From assembly GCA_002633005.1 (NCBI GenBank), contig NMRA01000147.1:310001-374000 (forward strand): 64,000 nt of DNA. The letters are read 5' to 3'. Below the pieces are notes generated by a model, which did not search any database, had not been told where the DNA came from, and saw nothing but the letters and a program-made list of their open reading frames with translations. This document shows, one piece after another, positions 47,101 through 59,050 of the stretch. The DNA is from Phoronis australis. Its lineage: Eukaryota; Phoronida; Phoronidae. Positions within the stretch are counted from its first letter, which is position 1. Each line of letters starts with the position of its first letter. The position numbers and the translations under genes were made by a program.

Positions 47101-48590
47101 ATAAAGTACGCACAATGTTAATGTTCATACCAATGTAACCCATTGGATCTGCGCATCATGCATGGAATCGCAGATTTTCCATCAATAACATTAAGAATGA
47201 CAAGGGAAACCTCAGAAACAACACATTGAGATGCCAATCCAAACAGGTTTCAATTCATTTCAAACATCAATATCATATTGCGATTCTACAAAAACTCACA
47301 CAAAACAAAAACAAAAACAGAAACAAAAATGCCACTAAGAGGCAACACAGTAGTTGGCGCCGACCAAAAATTGTTGGTATATGCCCTCTTCCCGTGAGAA
47401 GATATCTGCTGTCAATTTACATAATTATCTTAAAAATGGCTAGGCCGACAGAGAAGGCGATGCCAAAACTAACTAAAAAAATAAAAACAGCAACTAATAA
47501 CCTGTAACCATGGCGTGTAAAAACAACGCACTCTTAATATGTATTTTAAAACTTCATATAGTCAACACCAATATTGCCTGGAGCAGGTCACACTGTTAAT
47601 AACAAAGCTTTTATGAAATGTGATTGAAGACAAAAAAATGTCAGCCTGCTAAGACTATTTTGGCACAGTTTTGCTGTTATTCCATTAAACTAATCTGACT
47701 GCTTGTGTAGACCATTGATTAAGGTAATATAACAGACACACTAACAAGCTAAGTCCATTTCCTGTTGACTTAACCATTCGAACTAGCCACAGCTGAAGAA
47801 CATGGTCTGCTAATGTCCACTTCAGGGTTCAACTGGTTTAAGTGTTTTTAATTTGGCAAGTTAATACTAAAAAATTGACACAGCTTTCTAGGGAGTAGAT
47901 GAGATGAACAATTTTTTCTGCTATTTAATTCTACTCTGCAATTTTGTTATATTTGAATTATATTTTCAGCTCAAAACACAGTTGCACAGGGCTTCAAAGG
48001 TAAAATTATATGCAAATTAAGAAAAAAGCAAATAGTTATTTTCATCAACGAGCATCCACTCCTTTTCAAAGATTTTGGCCAGGTATTTAAACAAATTCCA
48101 TACTTGAAACCTCAAAAGGTCAAAAATTACAAAATTGGTTTTGACCTGTGTATGGGTCATTTTGAAAACCGTCGACTCATTTTATAGACAGAAAAATTTG
48201 ACAAAGTTCAGATGGCATCAGGTGACAAAGGGGGAAAGAGAGCCTGAACCATTTCAGCCGACATCAAGCGATGCTGGGAAAAATGTATACCGACCCGTTC
48301 TGAACTTCAAGCTGGCATAATACGAATTTTTCATTCCAAAAATTTGGACAACTTAAAACTAACACATTGCATCAACTTCAAAAAATCACAATTGGAACCA
48401 AATATGTTGTTTTTGTAGGACTATCATCAAATTCACTGGCCTTTGAACAAAAGGAGCTTGGTTAACTTCTGTCTTACATTACAGGTATTGAATGATGCAG
48501 TGTGCAGTTAAATGCTGCCCAATACACGGGCATCACGACCCACTATGGTTCATCAGCAAGATGGCGGACCACTCCGCTCAACGGAAACCA
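44160..48590. other. No certain gene
   Basis: The 156-codon plus frame 44163-44630 and the 123-codon minus frame 45949-46320 are the longest non-repeat ORFs here, but both lack recognisable motifs. A strong TTCTGTCTTACATTACAG acceptor ends at 48484, just before the CpG-rich ORF. Confidence 0.35.
46685..46786 (+). mobile_element. 3' fragment of a CAGTGGCGGAT-type MITE
   Basis: TTCACGCTCTTGCTGTTTTA, GCCAAGG, a G-run, a CCCGGGG stretch and the terminus GTAAATCCGCCTATG match the right half of the 14817 copy. The left end is missing. Confidence 0.6.
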
Positions 48591-48594
48591 CGTG

Positions 48595-48879
48595 ATGTTA
48601 ACTCTACTTATATTTACCTCATTGTCCCCGGCCGCCAGTGGCTCGGAACCCGATCAGGGCCCGCCGCGGCCGCCGGGACTGGACATCACGAACAAAACCA
48701 GCTTAAATTGGAAACTAAACCTCCAGTCACGACAAGACTATAATAGTGAGCCAAAGAAACAATGTGCACGTAATTATTTAGGGGAAATATCCACGAAACT
48801 GAAAATCTACTTACTTTTCGGGCCCGCGAAGTCAGGTTCCCCCTTCTACAGAACCGTCAGGGCAAAGGTTGTACAGTAA
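48595..48879 (+). CDS. Candidate small secreted protein, CpG-rich ORF
   Basis: From the ATG at 48595 a 94-codon frame begins MLTLLIFTSLSPAASGSEPD: a hydrophobic stretch and small residues suggest a signal peptide cut near A-A-S-G. A proline-rich GPPRPPG segment and an N-K-T glycosylation site follow. In-frame codons continue 31 codons upstream, but the internal Met gives the signal peptide. CACGTG touches the ATG and AAGATGGCGGAC lies 35 bases upstream; the segment is CpG-rich (a GCGGCCGC at 48666). The stop at 48879 is followed by AATAAA at 48911. A GTGAGC donor at 48746 could instead end a first exon. No family recognised. A competing frame from 48492 is also open. Confidence 0.35.
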   Translation: MLTLLIFTSLSPAASGSEPDQGPPRPPGLDITNKTSLNWKLNLQSRQDYNSEPKKQCARNYLGEISTKLKIYLLFGPAKSGSPFYRTVRAKVVQ

Positions 48880-48910
48880 CAATGATTCTAATAATGTATT
48901 TGTATATCTA

Positions 48911-48916
48911 AATAAA
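48911..48916 (+). terminator. Polyadenylation signal AATAAA
   Basis: Canonical hexamer 32 bases after the stop of the 48595 ORF; supports a short transcript ending here if that ORF is real. Confidence 0.3.
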
Positions 48917-49213
48917 GATTCCCCTAACATGTGACCATAGCATATAAAATCGAGTTATTGTTTCGCAACAGCTTTCTGTCAGCAAACACTGAATTAGCAC
49001 GTGTTCACACGGTCTCGGTGCCCGGTCAATTACCTTTATTGCATCTAAAGCCGGTAACGCAGTGCGGGTTTATTCATTGCTGGCTTCTCAAAACATTTGC
49101 ACTCACGAATACTCCAAAGGCCTTACAAATTGTATCTATTGAGACAGACTTTGTTTCAGTTTTATATAAGCATTGGTTAGGGTAAGAATAGTTAATTTTG
49201 ACACAGAACGCAG

Positions 49214-49496
49214 AATAATAAACGTCTACATGACAACTCGCCCGGCGCCAATCCCGACCTAGTCGAGAGCTCATCCGACGAAGAATTCACGGGTCGGATC
49301 GTAAGGTTTCTCTGGTTATCAATTCGAAACGGAATACGCTGGTCAAGAAATACTTGAGATGCGCCGTGAATATGCACAGGCAATGGAACGTATGGATAGT
49401 TCTTTTCGGGCTCTCAAGGAAGTCGAAAAAACGATATACCCGCTTTCTTCAGAGCTTCATAGCTCGGACAAGCAGGAACGATGCACCTCAATATAG
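49214..49496 (+). pseudogene. Acidic, helical protein relic with one frameshift
   Basis: Frame one reads NNKRLHDNSPGANPDLVESS and SDEEFTGRIV; after one extra base at 49304 the next frame continues GFSGYQFETEYAGQEILEMR and EYAQAMERMDSSFRALKEVE, ending at TAG 49494-49496. The SSSDEEFTGR...GYQFE.EY layout followed by a charged helix resembles N-terminal regions of multi-copy invertebrate proteins, some of which carry a cysteine-rich P2X7-C-terminus-like domain further on; that Cys-rich part is not present. An alternative is splicing, since GTAAGG at 49301 is a donor. Family placement is from memory and uncertain; protein-coding origin is more secure. Confidence 0.35.
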
Positions 49497-49499
49497 CAG

Positions 49500-51235
49500 C
49501 AATCATTCTGCAGATGAACCACTGACGTCGCTGCGTCGTTTCTCACCTTCCTCACAGGTTAACGCGACACCTCTCGGCAAGGTGAGGTCGACCGTATAAG
49601 AGGCGATGTGGATATACATGTAGACCGATTAAAACTGTAAAAAGACTAATTAACTCGGGTGACATTCTCCTTTAAAGTTACATCAACAGAAATTCAAAAT
49701 CTTTACGAACAAACCGTAAAAATAACTGGTGAACCTCCCGAATCATACAATTTAGTCTGTTTTTCGCGTTTCAGGACACTTTAACCTTTATCAATCGATG
49801 AACACTTGTTTCCGAATAATGTCAGTGACAGAAATCACCAAGAGAGCTGGGAGACTTAGAGAACTAACCAAGTTGTTTATGGGATAGAAACGAGCAACGT
49901 GATTTCCACGAGTCTGTGTATTTCAAATTAATGTGTTTTATTGCCGATACTTTAAGTGACAACACGTCTAGCTTACCTCCGTATGGCTAGGAAGTGCTCG
50001 ACATGTTTTCCCTGATCATCTGATTTGTATCGGCATAAATAATGGTATTTCCTCGGAGTTACAGTGCACTTATTATGAATCAAAAAATTAACAGTAAACG
50101 CAGACATACCTGGATGTAATTTACGAACAGTTTACAAAATTTTAGATATATCCTTCAACTGACATACCTCATTATGTTTTCTAAAGCGGTGAAAATAAAG
50201 AAAGGGTATCTTTAACCCAACGTACTTTAATACCAGTTCAGCCCTAAATATGTACCCAAATAATGGTTGACAGAGATGGTGCCTCACAGGGTTTTAACAT
50301 TTACAAGGTGCGTCAAGACAAACATATTATAAAATACCAATACCAGGTTAGGGTTTTACTGAGAATAATCATGTTTCTATTCCAAAGTTTTCTCTGGAGT
50401 GCGTAGGGGTTAGAAAAAGGGCGAAAATTGAGTCTGGTAACAGAGAACAAATAGTCAGGTTAAGGTAACAAACCACAGCCAGGCGCGCATCTCTAGGGCA
50501 AACATCGAGGATTTTTTCAACAAAGATGACGAACCACGGTGGAGTACAACCAAAACAAGTGTTTCTTTGTTTGAATAGAAGAGGCAGGAGTTGGAGGAAA
50601 AGTGCTCGTTTTGTGGAGCATGCGCAGTCTTCAAAAAGTCAACTGTTCATAGTCTAGAAAATCTATTTGTCACTTCCCTTTCAGTTAGAAGTAAATGCGC
50701 CTTGCCAAGGAAAGTTTGGAATTCCCGGAATTCAAAAACACCAGTGGAATTGTTTTATGATATTCAAATTTTAAAACATTTTTATTATCACTTTTGGGAC
50801 ACCCTGCATTTAATTACCATCGAGTGACACTCTAAAGATTTAGCCTCATTCCCCTATTAATTCTCTGTACATCAAGTTCTGTGATAAATGCATTTGACAA
50901 GATCTATAATGCAATTAACATTAGATTGCCATAAAGTCGAGTAATAATTTATCTTCTTTGATATTTCCGATAAAGGTCATGTGAGGAACGCCTAATGTAA
51001 ATATTAATATATAATAACGGTCCGTCGTATGCTGAAAGAACACTTAGCACTCAGTTAATGATCCTTCAAACCCGCCTTCAGTAAAACATACGTGTACTTT
51101 TTGACTGGAATCATTCCCCCTAATAACACTGGTCTTAATCTATTCCTCACAAATACTAGATGCGATTCCTAGACTTTGAAAGAATTGACAGTGTCGTCAT
51201 TTCGTGAGATTACAATTGCGCAAACGGAAGCCGTC
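49500..51235. other. No gene recognised
   Basis: 49674-49745 is the second copy of the coding-like repeat described at 6300 (STEIQNLYEQTVKITGEPPE on plus). A CTCGGCAAG|GTGAGG donor at about 49581 ends an otherwise anonymous frame. Confidence 0.4.
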
Positions 51236-51239
51236 GCAA

Positions 51240-51480
51240 CATATCTCCATGCATTACAAGTGAAGCACGTGATCACTAACGTTATGAATGAAAATGAATG
51301 TCTTGCGTCTACGATACGCAACACCTTCACTTGGTTTAACCAAGCAGTTCAGTATGCCGAGCATAGCCGGTTTTCAGCAGAAATGTAAGTTCATGCCGAA
51401 CCATTTCTAAGCAGACAATCGCGAGAAAAGGTAGCGTGATCACATGCTTCACTTGTAATGCATTGCGGTATCTCGCGTAG
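51240..51480. mobile_element. Inverted-repeat element with CACGTGATCAC arms
   Basis: CATGCATTACAAGTGAAGCA followed by CGTGATCAC (about 51250-51282) and its inverse GTGATCACATGCTTCACTTG-TAATGCATTG (about 51436-51466) form arms of about 40 bases around a 150-base loop. Related words occur at 42050, 42690 and 58740. Confidence 0.55.
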
Positions 51481-51889
51481 ACTTGTGTTTTTGCGAATTT
51501 CTTGCGACTGGATTCATTACTTGCACAATCTGATGGTGCTTTAAAAATAGAGTGTTACTCGTTGACCTTGTGAGGACAAAATACCTCGTGTTAGCATCAA
51601 TTTCAGGAACGCAAACGTGAAAGCGCGGGTGTTCTAAACGTGCAGAACCATTTGTAGTTTGATATCAACGCCTCGTTTTCAAGCATGATGGAGAGTTCGT
51701 GCAAGTAGTGGATAAAACGTGGAGATTTTTTTTTCTGATTGCGGTTAACGTGAACTGTTGTGTCGTTACAAAAATGTTAGAACGTCATGAAAAGAAGCTA
51801 AAAGATGATTAAAATCTCACTTATTACGGATTGCTTTGCGTACTCATTCTAAATGTAATTTTAAATACCTCCATTGACAGCCGAAGAAC

Positions 51890-52150
51890 AGAGTAGTGCA
51901 GTGGTTTAATTTGCGGAATAGCACTTATGAGACCTGGGCCCAGGGCCTTATGGAGCCCGAAATTAGTTTTGCCATTTTATATTTCACTCTTGTGCAAACT
52001 CAAGTGTAGACTATAGTCTATGGTGTCATTCTGTGCTCGAGTACGTTCTGTTTCATGTATATGAGTTTGTAATCCACGTTCTCACTTCATGAATCTCAGA
52101 TTAAAACTACAAACTCGAGTTAAACCTCAAGTTTGTATTCGAAATCTTGC
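51890..52150. mobile_element. SINE-like head fused to a GGGCCC-type MITE fragment
   Basis: AGTAGTGCAGTGGTTTAA at 51892 resembles the SINE A box region; from GGGCCCAGGG (51940) the sequence follows the 36533 MITE (CTTGTGCAAACTCAAG, ATATGAGTTTGTAATCCA, ACTCGAG words). It ends without its right terminus at about 52150. Confidence 0.45.
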
Positions 52151-52154
52151 TCGA

Positions 52155-52350
52155 ACGAGCCACCCAATTTGGCGAATTGGGCAAAACGGTCCGCCTCAAT
52201 GAAACAAAAAGTCCGAGCAAACGAGACAAAAGTCCACAAAGCCCACAGGAATTCGGTGCGGATGCACAATTCGGAGGCCTGAGCCTAGTGCCCCCCTTTT
52301 TTTAGTCCTCGTTGATTTTCATTCAGTAGAAGGTTCGTTGTGGAATGTAT
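52155..52350. mobile_element. CATGSGCGCACCCA-family fragment
   Basis: AATTTGGCGAATTG, GGTCCGCCTCA, AAACGAGACAAAAGTCCAC and TTTAGTCCTCGTTGATTTTC match the 23544 element on its minus strand in the same order. Termini are degraded. Confidence 0.6.
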
Positions 52351-52354
52351 CACG

Positions 52355-54110
52355 GGTTTTTACATGTAGGCTTCGATTACAGCATAGCAAACGTATAGTG
52401 TAAAAAGAACTGATTTGGTATTTAATTTGTAAAATAACTGCAAGCTTTGAATATCAAAGTAAAACTTGTCAGTTACCTAGGTTCCTGCCATGTGATGTCA
52501 TATAAGGCTTGTGATCATGCCTAACACAGTCGCCACCACCAGTCGTATGGAAAGTGGTGCCACGGCGGGCCAGTTCATTTGCTTTAGTGATGGGCATGGA
52601 AATGTTGAAAATACAACACAGTAATGACTGAAAATTTGAAATGAACTCGACGTTAGCAAATACGTAAGTTTGGTTAATATTTTCAATTTCAACGCAGTAA
52701 GAATTCATTTTCCCCGATAAAGTTTCACGAAGGACGTTTATGAATTTTGTGCAAATGAAAATGGAAGTTGCAACAGTCTTAGGGCGGTGCGACTAAGATG
52801 GGCCCATGTACTCGATTGCATGGATCAATCCTAATAGGAACTTAACAATGCACCCTAAATTTACTACGCATTGGTACATGTAGCTTACCTTTATGCTCTG
52901 ATTTCATATTTTTCCTAAGAATTTATTTCTATTTTGAGTTCCTCTTTCACTTACGACATTTTAAAGAAAATATATTATCCTTGATTTCTTATATCAATGA
53001 AAACAAAAAGGGGCTACAACGGACGTCCTAAAATTACAGTCGTTAGTTAAAAAGGTCCCTGTTTATTGGTACAACGTTTTCTACTCGTCGGTGCAATGGT
53101 CAAATTCTCAACAAACACCGTGCAATTTTTTTCGTCATTGGGTTTGTCCTAGGGATGCACTAATGAGTATCGGAGAATGTAGGGGCATGAACTGATTCAA
53201 ATGAGGTACAGTATCAAGGAGGGCATCTTCGTTAAGACATTGGATACTTGACTCAATAGACACGGAGACAGCAGGATTGCTTTGTTTGATACTTCCAACG
53301 CCAGTCTTGATCAAATCTCACGGGAGCACATCGTGGAATCGCCATCATTCGTACGTGGGGTGCTTCCTTGAATGTAACGAATTTTGATGAGTACCGTTTT
53401 TAAATAGATGGGTATGATTTCCATTGCTCCTAAGTAAGTTGATGGCGCATTACGAAACAATCCTGTTGGTCAAACCCAAAGAAAATGTATACCCTAACAC
53501 TCCATGGGAGGGTGCGATAAAATATTCTCACGGATAATGGGAATGGTTGGATGCCTTATACTGAAATAAGAAAGAGCCACACTTCTTGTAATACTGTAGC
53601 GGATTATATGGTTCAAATGTTAGCCATTTACAAAACTGTTTGAAACAACGGTTCTTCAAAGTATATTCTTTTATATTGCGAGGTGTTTAGTCACACACAA
53701 TAAAATGCACCAAATTCGGTTTAAAGTTGAGCATCAGAATCCCGAATGTACGTATTCCCTTGTGTTTATCGACTTGTTCATCGATTTAACCTTCTTAACT
53801 AAAGATGAAAGGAAAGGATATGATTATATATTGCCGTAGTTAGTTCGCCTTGATGGTTGATGGCGTAAATACATCTATAGATCAAGAATCTAAAACGTTC
53901 CTGGGCCATGTTTGTAATCAACTGACAGATTTTCCGGGTAATACGTGCATGCGCACAGGTGACAAACACGATGATTTTACCTGTTACATTTAACTTTCAT
54001 TTTTTACCTTGGAACTTTAAAATGAGCATGTTTTCACAACAGAACTCTACAGAAATTTTTCACATATTTCTGAGGTTTCTTGTGTTGTGAAAATACTGTC
54101 CAGGTGGTTG
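52355..54110. other. No gene recognised
   Basis: AT-rich DNA with chance ORFs only. Confidence 0.5.
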
Positions 54111-54113
54111 TTT

Positions 54114-54176
54114 GTAGAATTTTTAGAGAAACATAAAACATTTCTAGTGATTGAAAACAATTCAAAGGAATAGCGT

Positions 54177-54227
<51 letters not shown>

Positions 54228-54309
54228 ATACTGTGTTGTAGAATTTTTAGAGACACATAAAACATTTCTAGTGATTGAAAACAATTCAAAGGAATAGCGT
54301 CAGTGTGTG

Positions 54310-54391
<82 letters not shown>

Positions 54392-54416
54392 ACTGTGTTG
54401 TAGGCTCAATGGATAG
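54114..54416. repeat. Tandem duplication carrying GT/GCGT microsatellites
   Basis: A 124-base segment (GTAGAATTTTTAGAGA through GGAATAGCGTCAGTGTG) starts at 54114 and again at 54238 with one visible substitution in its non-repetitive part. The first copy ends in (GT)n, the second in (GT)n(GCGT)n(GT)n. Minus-strand His-Thr ORFs here are by-products. Confidence 0.9.
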
Positions 54417-54419
54417 AGT

Positions 54420-56130
54420 AAACACTTTACGTACGTTTCCAACGTAAGTGGACGGAGAGTAAGAGCTGTTAAAACCTGTATTTTTGAAGACCTCGACTAG
54501 ATTGTCAAAACGTTGATATTATGCCATTTTCAAAATCTTCAGCATTAGCACCAACTCCTTGAGAAACACCTGTGCTCAATTTTGGAGCTCATTTAAAAAC
54601 GTGAAAGAATTAATCCCGCATTATGCAAGGTCAAGCACGTTCTCACCATGTCCACTCCAGGGCCAGTATTCACAGTGTTATTTTGTCCCAATAAAGACAG
54701 AAAGAAATTTTCAAATTACTGCAATTAAATATCCATTGCAAGTCCTAAATGCAGTTGCCATCGCCGGTCACCCAAGCAAAGTCGAAATCCGAGGATAAAA
54801 CTGTACAGTACTTCATGAATAATGTGAAAATTTATGTGCCCAAACAACCTCGCAACATTCACGGACTGGTAGCATGAATAAAGCATCAAGAGCTGTTTTC
54901 GCCATTTATTTTAAGAGAAATATGCATTTTGTTGCGGTGTCCCCAAAAATGGGAATGTAAAAATCGACTTGTCCACCACGCGGGTGCGCGAAAAATGCGC
55001 ATGCTAAATTTGAAACCGTAGCTGACTCGAATTTTCCAGTTTCTAATAACAGAATGACTTTCATAAGAAGATTCAAACAAATGGGAGTTTTACAGCCTAT
55101 AAGGCGTTATGGTTTGCCATGAAAGCTACATGTAAGTTTTATGACTGACATGCTTCGTACCATTCCTACATGTACAAGTCATGGCGTGTTAAACCTGTTA
55201 TTAAACGTATATTTCAGGAGAATGCCATAGGTATTACTGGTCAGTATATATAAAGGACTCTGTCAACAAGAGCGACAGTAGTATTTTGCAATCATAAAAC
55301 TAAACATTCTCGCTGCCGTTTTTGTGTCTGAATAGCTGGACTGAGCGTAGACAGAGATATTTTCAATATGCTAGGGTTCTTTTGCTCATTGCTTAAACGA
55401 GTGTGCAAATAATCAAACATGTTTTTCATTCAAATGAATATTCCTAAATGCCATAGGTTTTTTTCTCTATCAGACAACGAATTCGGGTGTTTTATATGTG
55501 CTTCATTTCACTACAAGTTCGTATTCGATATTATCCCATGCGCGTTGAATCTGTCGAGGGAAATACGGCCATGTAGTAAAGTTTTCCGTATTCACCTGCC
55601 GCACTACTTCAACAGCGACCTCTGACATGGAAAGTTAAAAAGGTAGGTCAATGTCGACTCGACGTCTTTACCCGGTTCGATCATCAAACTTTGCGAATAT
55701 AGTTTAAAGTAATACAGTTTCAGCAGTGTAACTAACACTCGACATGCAACCAGGTCCTAAACTTAAAATCTGGAACAAAACTGTAAAAACACTTCTGTCT
55801 CAGTTTTCAATTGCTGAATACTACATCATCTGCAACTCAGGCGCCTATTCCTAGGAAATTAAAATATCAAATATTGTTGTTTTTAACTATTTCCAGGAGA
55901 TGTTACAAGTTCGCTGCACAGTTGCCGTTGTTTTCATCTTTGCTACCTCTTTTCAAGAAATATATCGTTACTTTTAAAACTGTTTCTTTTACAAGAGAAA
56001 ACTTGCAACCAACATGTAACGCCCAAGTACATACATACAATGTATAGGATGTGATCCGCCATGTGTACAGTCTTGGTGAAGTATTTGAAAAATCTGCCGA
56101 AAAAATGTAAGAAACTTAGGGATTCGAAGC
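54420..56130. other. No gene recognised; one TATA box
   Basis: ORFs up to 79 aa lack motifs. The strong TATA at 55245 is listed separately. Confidence 0.45.
55245..55256 (+). promoter_or_regulatory. TATA box (TATATATAAAGG)
   Basis: A near-ideal TATA element. The sequence 25-35 bases on is TCAACAAGAGCGACAG. The next ATG in reach opens only a 14-codon frame, so the product is unknown. Confidence 0.3.
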
Positions 56131-56136
56131 GCATGG

Positions 56137-56300
56137 GATAAATACAAAACGTACCTCGATTGGCGTACATGAAGTAATATCCCACTCGACCTTATTCCCC
56201 GTATCGACCTCGACTTTCGGTCTCTGTCGATATGCGGAATAATGTCTCGTGGGATGTTACTTCATGTTCGCCGCTCTCGGTACATTTTGTGTATTTACGC
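56137..56300. mobile_element. Foldback (hairpin) element, copy 2
   Basis: Arms of about 80 bases: ATAAATACAAAACGTACCTC... TACATGAAGTAATATCCCAC pairs with GTGGGATGTTACTTCATG... GGTACATTTTGTGTATTTA. The centre is at about 56218. CATGGGATAAATAC at its left also occurs at the 43995 element and at 63317. Confidence 0.75.
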
Positions 56301-56304
56301 TTGA

Positions 56305-57360
56305 AAATGAGGGTTGTGTCCAAACTACAAATGATTCTACATATTTGGAACACACGAGTTTTCACGTTTGCGTTGTTAAACTTGATGCTAAAACGAGGCA
56401 TTGTGTTCTAAACAACAATGCACAGCAATTATTTTTTGCAGAGTCACCAAAGTGTACAAGTAGTGAATAATATGTCATTTTTAATTGTCAACTTATTAAC
56501 TTGTTAACTTGTGTATTTTGATTCGTGGGAAATTGCCGTCACAGAACACTCACTTAAAATTGCCCACTCATGTCATTTTGATGTCAAGTCAACAATACTG
56601 CAGTTTACTATTCAAGGGTGTTGTACATATTGTTGGTTTGTTTTTCACTTTTCCTATTTTGTGCGTTGGCCTTTGTCCACTACAACTCTGCAAGAATTAG
56701 TTTTTCCGTTTCAGAGACACATCTGGCAAAAATTTGGAATATTCTCAAAAGCCACTACTAACTAAATTCATGATTGAAAACTTTTGAAAACAGTAATTTT
56801 GGTGCCTAATTATAGTCGCATTTTAACGGTTACAATTTTATTTCTCTATTGATTAATTTCCTTACGCCTTCGTACTTGTAAGTGAATGGTTTTCTCCCGG
56901 TTCTGAGTACCTTGAATTTCAGCGTTTTGGCTTTTACATAGTAAGTCACACCGTTCTATTGTTGGGTTTGTGAAATAAAATGAAGCAAGAAGTTTCTTCT
57001 TTAATGAATTCAAGCTTGCCATTTTACCATAAACTAAGTACTTTTTGTTCACACCAGGGTGCATATTATCATGTTTAGTACGACGCTACTAGGAAATTTG
57101 ATCTCGCGCGGTGTCATTTTTGGGTTTAGTAACAAAAGTTCAACACTGATTCGACAATTTTTAAATTATGTAATCTATTTCCTGAAATGAAAAATATTAT
57201 TAAAATGTTTCATAAATTACAGTAGTACGGAATCCCCTTGATACATTTTGGACTGCATCATCGTCAGTATTTAATTGTGACCTAAGTATAATTATCAAAT
57301 TTTCAAGAAGTGTAGAGCTTAATCTCCCATAACCTCAAACGAAGCCAAAAATGTCAGCTG
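56305..57360. other. No gene recognised
   Basis: AT-rich; overlapping 63-84 aa frames at 56509-56765 show no motif. Confidence 0.5.
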
Positions 57361-57368
57361 ATAGTGGA

Positions 57369-57613
57369 CATGCGCGCACCCAGGAGGGGGGGGGAGCGAA
57401 GTGGGTAAAAGGAACGCCTCAGGGAAACAAAAAGTTCGAAAAAGTAGAAAACGAGAAAATAACACTAAAAAGACTGGAATTATCAAAATTCGGCGAATGT
57501 GCAATTCACAGCTATGAATGTACCTTGTTTTTTTTTATTTTTTACGTTTTAGTAAAAGGTCCACATTCTCAAAAGTTCGAGCCGTTCCATTTTTTCGGCT
57601 GCTTAGGAGCGTG
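57369..57613. mobile_element. CATGSGCGCACCCA-family element, copy with degraded right end
   Basis: Starts CATGCGCGCACCCAGGAGGG and includes AGTAAAAGGTCCACATTCTC and AAAAGTTCGAG, shared with the 23544 family. GTGGA precedes the left end (57364-57368) and recurs at 57614-57618, a possible 5-bp duplication; the right terminus is eroded. Confidence 0.5.
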
Positions 57614-57875
57614 GTGGACACACAGTCAGATGAGTTATAGGTGACATGGTATATTGTTTTTGGACCACAACAGCTCAGTTTGTCTGCCTCATTTTTTTGG
57701 GAATTGTTAAGTTCTGTGCTGCGTGTTAATTCTACGAACGGCATGTACTTGATTTTTAATCTGTTCTGAGTGAAATATTGTAAGCTGTTGACCCCTTGAC
57801 CCACATTTTGCTTAGCCGGGGATTTTCTTAAACCTTAATTGCTTGCATGCGTTAAGTTGAAATTTAGCAGCCTCC

Positions 57876-58016
57876 CGTTCTGTAACGCTAGGACCTCGCT
57901 AAAAAGCAAGACTTCGCGAGATTACGTGAGATGCTGCCGTGCATTTTAAATGAGAACACGTGATATTGACTAGGTTTTAGCTAGGTCCTAGCGTAGGTCC
58001 TAGCGTCTACTGAACG
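57876..58016. mobile_element. Palindrome-ended MITE (CGTTCAGTAGACGCTAGG), copy 2
   Basis: Inverted, near-identical copy of 27633-27773. Ends CGTTCTGTAACGCTAGGACC and GTCCTAGCGTCTACTGAACG; the interior GCAAGACTTCGCGAGATTAC and GTGCATTTTAAATGAGAACA matches in reverse. Extra TAGGTCCTAGCG duplication near the right end. Confidence 0.75.
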
Positions 58017-58019
58017 CAC

Positions 58020-59045
58020 GCCAGAACTCAAGTACCCTTCAGACACTTTGAATTTGTGAAAACTTTGGCTGGTTGACACCCACAATTTACCTGATTTACA
58101 TAATGTGGAGTTTTGGCAGTCTGAATGCAGTGTCTGTCAGTCTGTGGTAATCGCATGCAAATGGTGGCTCCGGGGTGAAAACTGCTGATTTCGCGCATTG
58201 TGTTCGATTCTTCAAGTAGACGGCTGCACTTCTAGAAGTTCTCTGGTGTTTTGTGGTGAATCATAAAATACTGTGGATGTTACTCGTGGTAACATAAACG
58301 ATATCCGGTCATGGTAAGGACATTTTTAGAGCAATGTGCAGTTGTACCAACTTGTACAAAAATCAATTCAATAGTGCATTCTAATTAAATAAAGCAAAAA
58401 TACACGAAAACGAACACGTATATAAGACACTTCTATTATGAAAATCTCGTATAACAAACTTGACTACATCGGGCCAAAACTGCACTCATGAAGGTGTGAA
58501 AAATTCACAAAAATGCAACAAAAGCGTCAAGTCATTTGTTGACAAGTTTTGTGTCTCAGCAAAGTATACTCTTCCACACTTAATCTTCACACAATATTTG
58601 TAAGATTTTTACGTACTTGTAAAATTCCAATAAGTATAAATCAAGAAAGTTAGTACACACAAATCACGTGTTGTTTGATGTAACATTTGCGTTCCGTACA
58701 ATAAGTTTTTTGCAAGGAAAGCGAGATCACGTAAGATATCGCCATGCATTACAGGCGAAGAACGTAACCACATACATTTGACCTACCAGTGCACTGCGTT
58801 TTAACAGTCAATAGTCTACATTACATATTTTATGAAATAGTTGGAATACAAAAAGAGAAGGAAGTCTCAATTTACCTAACAACACGAAGGCTACTTATAG
58901 TTCTTTACAATAAATTCTTTGGGAACAGGTTCATTTTGTAGTCCTGACCCGGCTAGTCTTATTGGAAGGCATCGCAACCTGCCTAGGTCTTTGCGCTCCA
59001 CGTTGACTGCCTGGCTTGTTGTGACTGACAACACTTTCTGTTCTG
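58020..59045. other. Chitin synthase 3' flank, no other gene
   Basis: Downstream of the chitin synthase stop on minus. No canonical minus-strand AATAAA was found close to the stop. GATATCGCCATGCATTACAG at about 58738 belongs to the CACGTGATC repeat group. Confidence 0.45.
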
Positions 59046-59050
59046 TTTTG

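Noticed and set aside
54176-54442. 88-aa His-Thr repeat ORF
   Set aside because: Translation of GT/GCGT microsatellites.
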